NCBI RefSeq assembly: GCF_003094615.1
Contig: NZ_QDKO01000009.1
Location: 558,001-622,000 of the forward strand
Length of the DNA stretch: 64,000 nucleotides
Direction of reading: 5' to 3'
Source of the DNA: Caulobacter radicis
GTDB taxonomy: Bacteria; Pseudomonadota; Alphaproteobacteria; Caulobacterales; Caulobacteraceae
The notes under the pieces were generated by a model, which worked only from the letters and a program-made list of their open reading frames with translations, was not told the DNA's origin and did not search any database. Positions 8,951-17,420 of the stretch are shown here, piece after piece; within the stretch, counting starts at the first letter, position 1; the number at the start of each line of letters is the position of its first letter. The position numbers and the translations under genes were made by a program.

Positions 8951-9613
8951 TCAGACCACCGTCAGCCGGGGCGCGGCGTCGCGCCAGGGCACCAGCAGGG
9001 CGTCGCAGCGCTCGACCTCGACGTCGCGCACCCAGTCGCGGAAGCGCCAGTAGACCGGCGCCAGGCGCTCTGGGGTGACGGCCATCGGGGTCATGCCCTT
9101 GGCGTCATAGAAGTCGAGCGCCAGTCCCGTTTCGAAATCGACGATCCCGACCGACAGGTTGATCAGTCCGCGCTTCTGGAAGCCGCCGACCGCGGCCAGC
9201 AGGAAGGGAGCCAGGGCGTCGGGCGTGGCGGGGGTCTCGACATAGGCGAGGTTCCACCACCAGTCGGGCGCGTCATCGGGATCGGGGCGCAGGCGCCAAG
9301 CGGGCTCACGGGGCAGGTCGAAGCCCAGGTGCGACAGGCGCTTGAACGGCGGCTTTTCGTGCGAGCTCCAGCCCAGCTCCAGGGTCACGCGCTCGGAGCG
9401 GCCGAACAGGGCGGCGACGACCGCGCGGGCGGTGTCGAGCTCGCGCAGCAGGCGGGCGGACGGCGTGAAGGGCTGGGGAAGACGGTCGGGGGCCGTGGCG
9501 TCTGGGATCAGTTCGATCCGCGTCCAGGCCGGCCCCCGGAAGTCGTGCAGGCGCTCGACGCCGAAGACGTCGAGCATCCGCTGGCGGGTGGGATGGAGGC
9601 TGGCCTCTCCCAC
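8951..9613 (-). CDS. Conserved hypothetical protein coupled to purS
   Basis: A 220-residue cytoplasmic protein I do not recognise. It has no membrane segment or signal, and is rich in Trp, Arg and Pro (PDWWWNLAYVETPATPD). The start is uncertain: I choose the GTG at 9613 because GAGG lies six bases before it and overlaps the purS stop codon, implying translational coupling to purS. An ATG at 9577 would give 208 residues without a clear ribosome site. It is convergent with nodT, only four bases apart. The coupling suggests a link to purine synthesis or to the expression of that operon, but the sequence does not show an activity. Confidence 0.75.
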   Translation of the reverse strand: MGEASLHPTRQRMLDVFGVERLHDFRGPAWTRIELIPDATAPDRLPQPFTPSARLLRELDTARAVVAALFGRSERVTLELGWSSHEKPPFKRLSHLGFDLPREPAWRLRPDPDDAPDWWWNLAYVETPATPDALAPFLLAAVGGFQKRGLINLSVGIVDFETGLALDFYDAKGMTPMAVTPERLAPVYWRFRDWVRDVEVERCDALLVPWRDAAPRLTVV

Positions 9614-9621
9614 GATCCGCC

Positions 9622-9861
9622 TCAGGCGATGTCGATGCGGTAGCTTTCGATGACCGTGTTGGCCAGCAGCTTCTCGCACATGGACTTGACCTCGGCCTTG
9701 GCGGCCTCGGCGTCCGTGGCGTCGAGGTCGAACTCGATGACGCGGCCGACGCGGGCTTCCTTGACCGACGGCCAGCCCAGGCCATGCAGGGCGTTCTCGA
9801 CGGCCTTGCCCTGGACGTCGAGCACGCCGGGCTTCAGGAACACGTGGACGGTGGCTTTCAA
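9622..9861 (-). CDS. purS: FGAM synthase small subunit PurS
   Basis: A 79-residue PurS: the small subunit that bridges PurL and PurQ in the FGAM synthase complex. The sequence KATVHVFLKPGVLDVQGKAV, the central FDLDAT and the final ESYRIDIA are family features. There is no ATG; the start is a TTG (complement of 9859-9861) preceded by GGAGG at eight bases, and this gives exactly the family's usual length. The weak start codon may lower synthesis relative to purC. The next gene downstream begins within 10 bases of its stop. Confidence 0.95.
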   Translation of the reverse strand: MKATVHVFLKPGVLDVQGKAVENALHGLGWPSVKEARVGRVIEFDLDATDAEAAKAEVKSMCEKLLANTVIESYRIDIA

Positions 9862-9870
9862 CTTAAATTC

Positions 9871-9993
9871 CTCCCTCGCGAAGCGGGGGAGGGGGGACCG
9901 CGAAGCGGTGGAGGGGGCGTGAGCCGTCCACGGCGATCGGGATCTTCCCCCTCCGTCGCCTTTCGGCGACACCTCCCCCTTCAGGGGGAGGAT
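9871..9993. repeat. GC-rich palindromic repeat, family A (between purC and purS)
   Basis: Complementary polypyrimidine/polypurine arms (CTCCCTCGCGAAGCGGGGGAGG at the left, CCTCCCCCTTCAGGGGGAGG at the right) flank a central part that includes the hairpin CCGTCGCCTTTCGGCGA. Related copies occur at 15295, 17325, 43091, 52576 and 54640. It sits inside the purC-purS transcription unit and so should be part of the mRNA. Confidence 0.85.
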
Positions 9994-10000
9994 CAAATGA

Positions 10001-10756
10001 CTAGTGCACGCCGCCTTGGATGACGGTGGGCATTTCCTTCATGATGCCGAGGCGGCGGGCCACTTCGGTGTAGCTCTCGATGACGTTGCCGAGGTCGCGA
10101 CGGAAGCGGTCCTTGTCCAGCTTCTCGTTGGTGGCGGCGTCCCACAGGCGGCAGCTGTCGGGGCTGATCTCGTCGGCCAGGATGATCCGCGAGAAGTCGC
10201 CTTCGTAGACGCGGCCGAACTCGATCTTGAAGTCCACCAGCGTGATGCCGACGCCGCTGAACAGGCCCGACAGGTAGTCGTTCACGCGCAGGGCCATGGC
10301 CATCATGTCGTCGATCTCCTGGGTGGCGGCCCAGTTGAACGCGGTGATGTGCTCTTCGGAGACCATCGGGTCGCCGAGCTTGTCGTCCTTGTAGTAGAAC
10401 TCGATGATCGAGCGCGGCAGCGGCTGACCCTCGGTCAGGCCCAGGCGCGTGGCGATCGAGCCGGCGGCGATGTTGCGCACCACGACCTCGAGCGGAACGA
10501 TCTCGACTTCCTTGATCAGCTGCTCGCGCAGGTTCAGGCGGCGGATGAAGTGGTTCTGGACGCCGATCGCGTTCAGGCGAGTCATGATGTACTCGCTGAT
10601 GCGGTTGTTGATCACGCCCTTGCCTTCGAGGACGGCCTTCTTCTGCGCGTTGAACGCGGTGGCGTCGTCCTTGAAATACTGGATGAGGGTGCCGGGCTCG
10701 GGGCCCTCGTACAGGATCTTGGCCTTGCCTTCGTAGATCTTCTTGCGACGGGTCAT
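10001..10756 (-). CDS. purC: SAICAR synthetase PurC
   Basis: A 251-residue phosphoribosylaminoimidazole-succinocarboxamide synthase, which ligates aspartate to CAIR with ATP. Family features include the N-terminal [15 protein letters not shown], the [16 protein letters not shown] block, [12 protein letters not shown] and [32 protein letters not shown]. The ATG at 10756 begins [11 protein letters not shown], where the family starts; a longer open frame upstream crosses the promoter region and is not conserved. It is the first gene of the purC-purS-orf unit. Confidence 0.97.
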   Translation of the reverse strand: MTRRKKIYEGKAKILYEGPEPGTLIQYFKDDATAFNAQKKAVLEGKGVINNRISEYIMTRLNAIGVQNHFIRRLNLREQLIKEVEIVPLEVVVRNIAAGSIATRLGLTEGQPLPRSIIEFYYKDDKLGDPMVSEEHITAFNWAATQEIDDMMAMALRVNDYLSGLFSGVGITLVDFKIEFGRVYEGDFSRIILADEISPDSCRLWDAATNEKLDKDRFRRDLGNVIESYTEVARRLGIMKEMPTVIQGGVH

Positions 10757-11143
10757 GGCTCTCGTCGAGGCCCTTCCTGCGAATAAGCGCGCCGTCCTTG
10801 CCCGGAAGACTCCCGAGAAAACGAAAAGCGCGCGCGGCGGATAGCTGCGCGCGGCGTTCGACTCAAGGCCGCTCACTGAAAAATGTCCGCTGGAACCTAC
10901 CCGAACGCCGGCTTTTCCGCAAACGCGGCCTGCCATCGTGGTAAACCTTCGCCCTGCGGCGTCGCGGGCGATTGCCCCCCGTCGCTGGGCGGGATATGGA
11001 GCCGCCACAAGAACACTTCGTCTCGCGGACACGCCATGTTCGCAGGGGACGAAACCGAACTACTCTCTTACACTGGAGCGCCGTACTACCGCCCTGGGTT
11101 GCACCCGTCCGGCGGTAGGCGCTTCGGAAAACTTGGGGCTTTC
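10757..11143. promoter_or_regulatory. Divergent promoter region of purC and the ATPase inhibitor gene
   Basis: 387 bases between divergent starts. I see no convincing gene. The in-frame ATG at 10883 would only add an unconserved N-terminal extension to the downstream protein. A GC hairpin (GCGCGCGCGGC / GCTGCGCGCGGC) lies around 10827-10853. Promoters for both genes must lie here, but no element is clear enough to name. Confidence 0.4.
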
Positions 11144-11461
11144 ATGACGACCTTCGACGACCGCGAGCAGGCTTTCGAACGCAAGTTCGCGAACGACCAG
11201 GAGCTGGAGTTCAAGGCCACCGCGCGCCGCAACCGCCTGCTGGGCGAATGGGCCGCCGGCCTGATGGGCCTGGCCACGGTCGAGGAATACGCCCGCGCCG
11301 TCGTGAAGTCGGACTTCGAGCAGCCCGGCGACGAGGACGTGTTCCGCAAGGTCTTCGAAGACCTGAAGGGCTCGGGCGTCGCGGTCTCGGAAGGCGAGGT
11401 CCGCATGAAGATGGCCGAACTGCTGGCCTTCGCCCGCGAGCAGCTGCGCGCCGGCGAATAA
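11144..11461 (+). CDS. DUF1476 protein, F1F0-ATPase inhibitor subunit zeta
   Basis: A 105-residue DUF1476 protein. In alphaproteobacteria such as Paracoccus this family is the zeta subunit, which inserts its N-terminal helix into F1-ATPase and blocks ATP hydrolysis. The N-terminus MTTFDDREQAFERKFANDQELEF and the core ARRNRLLGEWAAGLMGL are characteristic; the rest is an acidic/basic helical bundle. The ATG at 11144 is chosen over longer in-frame starts because the family begins exactly here. It stands alone, divergent from purC, and is followed by a strong terminator. Confidence 0.92.
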   Translation: MTTFDDREQAFERKFANDQELEFKATARRNRLLGEWAAGLMGLATVEEYARAVVKSDFEQPGDEDVFRKVFEDLKGSGVAVSEGEVRMKMAELLAFAREQLRAGE

Positions 11462-11489
11462 GCCGGTCCGCCGAAAGGCGACCACGAAG

Positions 11490-11526
11490 AGGCCCGGCCC
11501 GGTTCGCACCGGCCGGGCCTTTTTCT
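11490..11526 (+). terminator. Intrinsic terminator after the zeta subunit gene
   Basis: Stem AGGCCCGGCC(C)GGT with GACCGG-type closing pairs to ACCGGCCGGGCCT (one C bulge, three-base loop), followed by TTTTTCTTT. This is a textbook rho-independent terminator 28 bases after the stop. Confidence 0.9.
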
Positions 11527-11685
11527 TTGGCCGCTATCGCGCATCTGTGAACTTGCGCACCTCTGGGTTGTCAAAAATCTGCAATCGTCCTCAGGCTTTA
11601 TCGGGCGGCGAATTCGCCCGTGAGGCGCATCGTCGACAACGGGGCGGCGATCAAGCGACCGCTCCGATAACCGGAGGACGCAAAC

Positions 11686-12105
11686 ATGGCTGACGACGTC
11701 GGCAACCTGCATTCCCAATCGGCCGAGATCGGCCCGGTCGGCCTCTACCTGGTCAAGGTCGTGGTCGGTAACGTCGGCACTCCCGGCGCTCCGATCGTCA
11801 ACCTGGCCCTGACCGTCGACGCGCCCTCGGGCCACGTCAGCGGCATCGCCGAGATCAACCAGGCGGTCATCGGCGGCCAGCACCGCTTCCCGGTGCAGGG
11901 CAACATCTACCACACGGGCCTTGGCCAGGATCAGCTGCTGGTCGCCCTGCACGGCCAGTTCGTGGCCAGCGTGCCGCCGCCGGCCATCGGCTCGTTCCTG
12001 GTGCAGTTCCGCGCCGGCCTGGTGGTGGACAAGACCTGGAACGGCCACGGCGGCTTCGACTACCTGAACACCCACATCGACAACGTGCCGGTCAAGCGGG
12101 TCTGA
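11686..12105 (+). CDS. DUF1842-like protein, copy 1
   Basis: A 139-residue protein resembling DUF1842: the segment VGNVGTPGAPIVNLALTV followed by VSGIAEINQAV and a C-terminal DYLNTHIDNVPVKRV matches what I recall of that family. No signal peptide or membrane segment is visible; alternating hydrophobic residues suggest a beta sandwich. GGAGGACG precedes the ATG at 11686. It is followed by its own terminator and then by a paralogue at 12282 (shared GVAEINQAVIGGKHRF-type core). The function is unknown; self-assembling or lectin-like roles are speculation. Confidence 0.75.
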   Translation: MADDVGNLHSQSAEIGPVGLYLVKVVVGNVGTPGAPIVNLALTVDAPSGHVSGIAEINQAVIGGQHRFPVQGNIYHTGLGQDQLLVALHGQFVASVPPPAIGSFLVQFRAGLVVDKTWNGHGGFDYLNTHIDNVPVKRV

Positions 12106-12128
12106 CCCCTTCGGCGCGCTGAGAGGCG

Positions 12129-12167
12129 GGGTCCGGTCGCATGACGACCGGACCCTGTTCTTGTTCG
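12129..12167 (+). terminator. Intrinsic terminator between the DUF1842-like genes
   Basis: A perfect 11-base stem, GGGTCCGGTCG / CGACCGGACCC, with loop CATGA, followed by TGTTCTTGTTC. The T tract is imperfect, but the position 24 bases after the stop supports it. Confidence 0.75.
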
Positions 12168-12179
12168 AGGACCGGCGTT

Positions 12180-12193
12180 GTGCGAAATCGCAC
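12180..12193. promoter_or_regulatory. Perfect palindrome upstream of DUF1842 copy 2
   Basis: GTGCGAAATCGCAC is a 14-base palindrome (six-base arms around AA) about 90 bases before the start of the second gene. It could be an operator; no regulator is adjacent to support this. Confidence 0.3.
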
Positions 12194-12281
12194 GGCGTAT
12201 CGGGGACGCGCGCTGTAGCGTTCCCGACGGCGACCAAGGCGGCGCAGGGGGCGACCGCCAGGCGTTGCGGGGGAACACGGC

Positions 12282-12653
12282 ATGGCCGACGATACTGAAG
12301 TGTGCGGGGCGGACGCGGGCGTGGTCCAACTGGTCGTCGGCAAGCTGGGCATGCCGGGCGCGCCGATCCTGCGGCTGGACCTGCAGTTCGCCGCCGACCG
12401 CGCCAACGGCGTGGCCGAGATCAATCAGGCGGTCATCGGCGGCAAGCACCGGTTCGAGGTCTCGGGCGAGGTTTCGCCGACCGGGGACGCGCCCTTCGGC
12501 CTTCGGGTCGCGCTGGAAGGCCAGTTTCCCCATGCCGGGCAGGCCGTCCGCTTCAGCGCCGTCCTGTCGGTGAACGAGGCCTGGGTCGGCGAAGGCCAGT
12601 TCGAGTACCTGCAGACCAAGGTCTCGAAGGTCCCGGTCAAGCCCGCGGGCTGA
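12282..12653 (+). CDS. DUF1842-like protein, copy 2
   Basis: A 123-residue paralogue of the protein at 11686. Shared blocks are LGMPGAPILRLDLQF (copy 1: GTPGAPIVNLALTV), GVAEINQAVIGGKHRFEVSG and the final EYLQTKVSKVPVK. It lacks about 15 residues between these blocks, so the copies have diverged. GGGGGAAC precedes the ATG at 12282. It is separated from copy 1 by a terminator, so the two can be expressed independently. It is convergent with the glycosylase gene, with three bases between the stops. The function is unknown. Confidence 0.75.
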   Translation: MADDTEVCGADAGVVQLVVGKLGMPGAPILRLDLQFAADRANGVAEINQAVIGGKHRFEVSGEVSPTGDAPFGLRVALEGQFPHAGQAVRFSAVLSVNEAWVGEGQFEYLQTKVSKVPVKPAG

Positions 12654-12656
12654 CCG

Positions 12657-13160
12657 CTACAGATAATCGCGCAGCGTCATCCACGCCTCGCGCTTGGCCT
12701 CGAACGCCATCGCCGCATGGGCGGGGCTGGAAGAGGGCAGGGGAACCAGCGCCAGGCGTTGGGCCCGCGAGGCCAGCAGGCGCGCCCCGGCCTTGGCCGC
12801 GGCGCCGCCGTTGAACGCCACCGCCCGCAGGCGCGGCAGGCCGTCGATCAGGCCGGTAAGGTCGTTGTCGGCGGCGTCCTTGATCGCCGCGTCCAGGCTG
12901 CCGGGCCGCACGGCCTCTGCGTGGACGTCCCACAGCCCGACGCCGGCCGCCAGCAGCGTGGCCAGGCGCTCGTCATAGGGCTGGGCGGCCAGGTCGCGCT
13001 CGACCGCCGCGCCGATCAGCCGCCAGAAGCCATTGCGGGGATGGCCGTAGTATTGCGCGGCGGCCAGGGAGGCGTCTCCGGGCAGGCTGCCCAGCACCAG
13101 CACGCGCACGCCGGCGTCGACGACCGGAGGAAAGCCGCGCTTGCGGGCCTCTCCGGTCAC
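12657..13160 (-). CDS. Family-6 DNA-deoxyinosine/uracil glycosylase (HDG type)
   Basis: A 167-residue member of the uracil-DNA glycosylase superfamily. LVLGSLPGDASL (residues 22-32) and QYYGHPRNGFW (36-46) match the LGS-PG and YY-HP-N-FW motifs of the family-6 hypoxanthine-DNA glycosylases, with the HPRN asparagine at the position of the catalytic residue. The C-terminal PLPSSSPAHA is the second active-site loop. Such enzymes remove hypoxanthine (deaminated adenine) and sometimes uracil. No ATG is available; the GTG at 13160 overlaps the stop of the oxygenase gene (GTGA), so the two are coupled. Confidence 0.85.
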   Translation of the reverse strand: MTGEARKRGFPPVVDAGVRVLVLGSLPGDASLAAAQYYGHPRNGFWRLIGAAVERDLAAQPYDERLATLLAAGVGLWDVHAEAVRPGSLDAAIKDAADNDLTGLIDGLPRLRAVAFNGGAAAKAGARLLASRAQRLALVPLPSSSPAHAAMAFEAKREAWMTLRDYL

Positions 13161-13909
13161 GCCTGGCGGGGCTTGCCGGCCGGCGGGCTGTCCTTGAGCC
13201 AGCCGGTGACCATCAGCCGCGGCGCGCCGGCATAGGGCGCCACGGGGGCCACCGAGTGCTGCCTGGGCACCTTGAAGATGGTCATGGTGTTGAAGGCGGG
13301 CGCAAAGCCGCGCTCGATGTCGCCCAGGTCGTCGTGGAACAGCAGCTGGCCGCCCCAGTCGCTGCGCCATTCCCGGGTCAGGCTGATGGTGTAGGCGGCG
13401 CGGCGGTCGCCCTCGCCGGTGTCGTCGTGGCGGGTCAGGAAGTCGCCCGGCCGATAGAGCGTGGCCTGGGCGTCCAGCTTGGTGATCCCAGGCTCGCCGA
13501 TCACCTGGGCGCCGAAGGCGATCATCTCCGGCCCGTTGAGGAAGTCGGTCAGGTCGTGGATCGGATGGCCCGGATTACGCCCGGTGAGGTAGGCGTTGAT
13601 CATCGGGTAGCCGAGATAGACATAGGCGAAGCCGGTGCGGGCCCGCAGGGTGGCGGCCTTCAGCTTCTCGCCGATCGCGGGGCCGCCCAGGCGCTGCACC
13701 GTCGCGCGGTCAAGCACCTCGGCCTTGCCGGTCTCGGTGGAGCAGATCACGTCCCACTCGATGCCCTGTTCGAGCATGCGGGCCAGGAGGTCGGCCACGG
13801 CCGGCTCGAACAGCCCCGGGATGCGGACCATGCCGTCCCGGGCATAGGCGGCCGCGAGGGCCGCCGGATCCAGCGCCGGATTGAGACGAAGGATCGGCGG
13901 CTCGCTCAA
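13157..13909 (-). CDS. 2-oxoglutarate/Fe(II)-dependent oxygenase, copy 1
   Basis: A 250-residue non-haem iron dioxygenase of the prolyl-hydroxylase-like type. The iron triad H161-x-D163 and H218, and the 2-oxoglutarate-binding R231 (RLMVTGWL), are all visible, with DWGGQLLFHDD between them. The start is a TTG at 13909: alignment with the paralogue at 35913-36650 (ALDPAALAAAYARDGMVRIP against DLDPATFADTFAREGVVQIP) places the N-terminus there, although the ribosome site is weak. It lies between purB and the glycosylase, overlapping the latter. The substrate is unknown; protein, amino acid or nucleobase hydroxylation are all possible. Confidence 0.85.
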   Translation of the reverse strand: MSEPPILRLNPALDPAALAAAYARDGMVRIPGLFEPAVADLLARMLEQGIEWDVICSTETGKAEVLDRATVQRLGGPAIGEKLKAATLRARTGFAYVYLGYPMINAYLTGRNPGHPIHDLTDFLNGPEMIAFGAQVIGEPGITKLDAQATLYRPGDFLTRHDDTGEGDRRAAYTISLTREWRSDWGGQLLFHDDLGDIERGFAPAFNTMTIFKVPRQHSVAPVAPYAGAPRLMVTGWLKDSPPAGKPRQA

Positions 13910-13914
13910 CGGGA

Positions 13915-15225
<1,311 letters not shown>

Positions 15226-15294
15226 GGGCCGGGGGTTTCGTCGCGTGAGGCCGCTGAGTCAAGGGAAGCGGGTTATTACTTAGGAGGACGGAGA

Positions 15295-15427
15295 TCCTCC
15301 CCCTGAAGGGGGAGGTAGCCCGGAGGGCCGGTGGGAGAAGGTTCCGACGAGCTGGCGAACCCGTCGAAGGGAGTGGTCACATCCCCCTCCGTCGGCTTCG
15401 CCGCCACCTCCCCTTCAGGGGGAGGAT
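15295..15427. repeat. GC-rich palindromic repeat, family A (upstream of purB)
   Basis: Begins TCCTCCCCCTGAAGGGGGAGG and ends with CCTCCCCTTCAGGGGGAGGA. The inner part has CCCCCTCCGTCGGCTTCGCCG. It fills most of the 210 bases between purB and the MFS gene. Confidence 0.88.
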
Positions 15428-15435
15428 TTCGCACC

Positions 15436-16929
15436 TCACCCCCGCGACTTCATGTGCTTGACCATGCCGATCGCCGCCAGGGCGTAGTGGACGCCGGCCC
15501 AGGCGTAGAAGCAGAGCGAGACGATGATGCCCTGCTGGGTGGCGCGGGCCATGGCGCCGCCGCAGGCCTTGGCCGCCTCGATCGCCGCGCCCTTGGGAGC
15601 GATCCCGCCGGGGCAGGCGGCGGCGAAGTCGATCGGGCCGGGCGAGAACATGCCGCCGAGCGCGGTGAAGATGCCGCCGGCCTGCGGGTGGTTGAAGTGG
15701 AAGCCGGCCAGGTGGTCGATCAGCCAGCCGGTGAACACCGGCCCGCCGCCCAGCGCGATCAGGTTGAGGAAGAAGAACAGCAGGGCCGTGGCCGTGGCCC
15801 GGCGGCGCGGCTCCACCGAGTTCTGCACCACGCCGAAGGTCGGGGCGAGATAGACGTAGTGAAAGACGCCCGGGATCAGCAGGATCAGGGCCGTCATCTG
15901 CCACTCGGTCTGCAGGTAGGCGATGATGTAGATCGGCGTGCAGAGAATGAGGCCGATGGCCGGCGTCAGCGCGTACCACTTGGCGCTGCGCTTGCCGGCC
16001 CAGTCGCTGAGGAAGCCGCCGACCAGGGTGCCGACGCCGGCCGAGAAGCCGCCGATCAGGCCGACGATCAGGCCGACCTGCGCCAGGCCCAGGCCGAAGG
16101 CGCGCACGAAATAGGGCGGCACGAACGCGCCCGAGCCGTAGGAGCCGAACGAGGCGATGGTCACGCCCAGCACCATGTGCAGCACCGGCCACTTGCCGAA
16201 CAGGATCTTGGTCACGGCCCAGAGCTCGGAGAACTCCTGCTTCAGCGAGAAGGCCGGCTTGGCGGGTTCGACCGGAGTGACGGCCTCCGGCTCCAGCGGC
16301 GCCTCGACGACGTCGGAATGGCCGCGCGGCGGTTCCTTGACGACGAGCTTGACCAAGATGGCCAGCAGGATGCCCGGCAGGCCGACGATGACGAAGGCCG
16401 CCCGCCAGGACAGTTCCTGGGCCAGCCAGCCGCCGGCCACCGCGCCGAACATCGTGCCCAGCGGAATGCCGAAGCTGTAGATCGACAGGGCCGAGGCGCG
16501 CTGCTTGGGCGCGTAGTAGTCGCTGATCAGCGAGTGGCTGGGCGGCGAGCAGCCGGCCTCGCCGACGCCGACCCCGAAGCGGTAGAGCGCCAGCTGGGCG
16601 AAGCTGGCCGCCGTGCCGCACAGCGCGGTGAAGCCCGACCAGATGACCAGCGAGATCGAGATGATGCTGACCCGGTTCCAGCGCTCGGCCAGGCGGGCGA
16701 TCGGAATGCCGAGAATGGTGTAGAGCAGGGCGAAGTAGAGCCCGCCCAGGAGGCCAAGCTGGGTGTCGGTCAGGTGCAGGTCGACCTTGATGGCCTGGCC
16801 GATGGTGGCGATGATCGTGCGGTCGATGAAGTTGAAGGTGTAGGTCGCCAGCAGGAGCGCCAGCACCGAGGCCTTGTATCCCTTGGAATAGAGCGGCCGA
16901 TCGCCGCCCGGCGCACGCGCCTGGCCCAT
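15436..16929 (-). CDS. Spns-like MFS transporter 1
   Basis: A 497-residue major facilitator protein with 12 predicted membrane segments and a long C-terminal loop rich in Gly and Cys. The NFIDRTIIATIGQAIKVDL first helix, GIPIARLAERWNR (motif A) and GVGEAGCSPPSHSLISDYY are typical of the spinster-like (Spns) MFS group common in Caulobacter and sphingomonads, where they are often near lipid, bile-acid or aromatic catabolism genes. The substrate is unknown. A paralogue lies at 17421-18755. An operator-like motif sits 17-31 bases before its start. Confidence 0.92.
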   Translation of the reverse strand: MGQARAPGGDRPLYSKGYKASVLALLLATYTFNFIDRTIIATIGQAIKVDLHLTDTQLGLLGGLYFALLYTILGIPIARLAERWNRVSIISISLVIWSGFTALCGTAASFAQLALYRFGVGVGEAGCSPPSHSLISDYYAPKQRASALSIYSFGIPLGTMFGAVAGGWLAQELSWRAAFVIVGLPGILLAILVKLVVKEPPRGHSDVVEAPLEPEAVTPVEPAKPAFSLKQEFSELWAVTKILFGKWPVLHMVLGVTIASFGSYGSGAFVPPYFVRAFGLGLAQVGLIVGLIGGFSAGVGTLVGGFLSDWAGKRSAKWYALTPAIGLILCTPIYIIAYLQTEWQMTALILLIPGVFHYVYLAPTFGVVQNSVEPRRRATATALLFFFLNLIALGGGPVFTGWLIDHLAGFHFNHPQAGGIFTALGGMFSPGPIDFAAACPGGIAPKGAAIEAAKACGGAMARATQQGIIVSLCFYAWAGVHYALAAIGMVKHMKSRG

Positions 16930-16945
16930 ACTGACTCTCTCCCTT

Positions 16946-16960
16946 CAAACGTTTGTTCTA
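16946..16960 (-). promoter_or_regulatory. Operator-like motif before MFS 1
   Basis: On the minus strand TAGAACAAACGTTTG, containing the perfect palindrome CAAACGTTTG. An equivalent TAGAACAACTGTTCG lies at the same distance before the second MFS gene. The pattern resembles TetR-family operators. Confidence 0.5.
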
Positions 16961-17146
16961 TTTGCGCCGACTGTGACCCAACGGCAGGGGGAGCGCCACC
17001 CCCTTTTCGAAGCTTCGGAATGGTGGCGGCTTTGCGGCGCGCGGATGAACCGCAGATAACAGGAGAGGGCGGGAAGGTTCAGGAAAGCGAGCGCCTACTG
17101 GCGTCACAAAAGGCCGGTCGAACGGCCGCCGCGTCGGAGGTCTCCC

Positions 17147-17320
17147 ATGCAAGCCGCCCCCCGCAAGACCCAGCAGGAAACGCCCGCCCAAGAGGCGCAG
17201 ATCGTCTCGCTGGCGCAGTTCAACCACGCCCGCTCCATGAAGGCGCTGGAGCGTTGGGACACGCGCGTTCCCGCCGACCCGTACCCCTTCGCTTACTGTT
17301 TCCCGAGGTCGGATCGCTAA
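17147..17320 (+). CDS. Hypothetical 57-residue microprotein
   Basis: A short ORF starting MQAAPRKTQQETPAQEAQ and ending PFAYCFPRSDR. GGAGG lies seven bases before the ATG and the codons are GC-rich at the third position as in neighbouring genes, so it looks coding. The N-terminal half is Gln/Glu/Ala-rich and polar; the second half (QFNHARSMKALERWDTRVPAD) could form a helix. No known domain is recognised. It lies alone on the plus strand between the two MFS genes, which run the other way, and is followed immediately by a family A repeat. Confidence 0.6.
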   Translation: MQAAPRKTQQETPAQEAQIVSLAQFNHARSMKALERWDTRVPADPYPFAYCFPRSDR

Positions 17321-17324
17321 ACAA

Positions 17325-17408
17325 GATCCTCCCCCTGTGGGGGAGGTGGCGCGAAGCGCCGGAGGGGGGACGTTCTCAGCTTCCAAGGCGTTGGAAGTCA
17401 CTCCCCCC
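17325..17408. repeat. Short palindromic repeat, family A (after the microprotein)
   Basis: GATCCTCCCCCTGTGGGGGAGG, GCGCGAAGCGC and GGAGGGGGGACGTT, then a reduced right arm CTCCCCCCACCGATCGCGC. It lies between convergent genes and may serve as terminator for both. Confidence 0.75.
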
Positions 17409-17420
17409 ACCGATCGCGCA

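Noticed and set aside
10883..11143. An N-terminal extension of the ATPase inhibitor protein
   Set aside because: The family begins at MTTFDDRE; the upstream part is unconserved and covers the promoter region.
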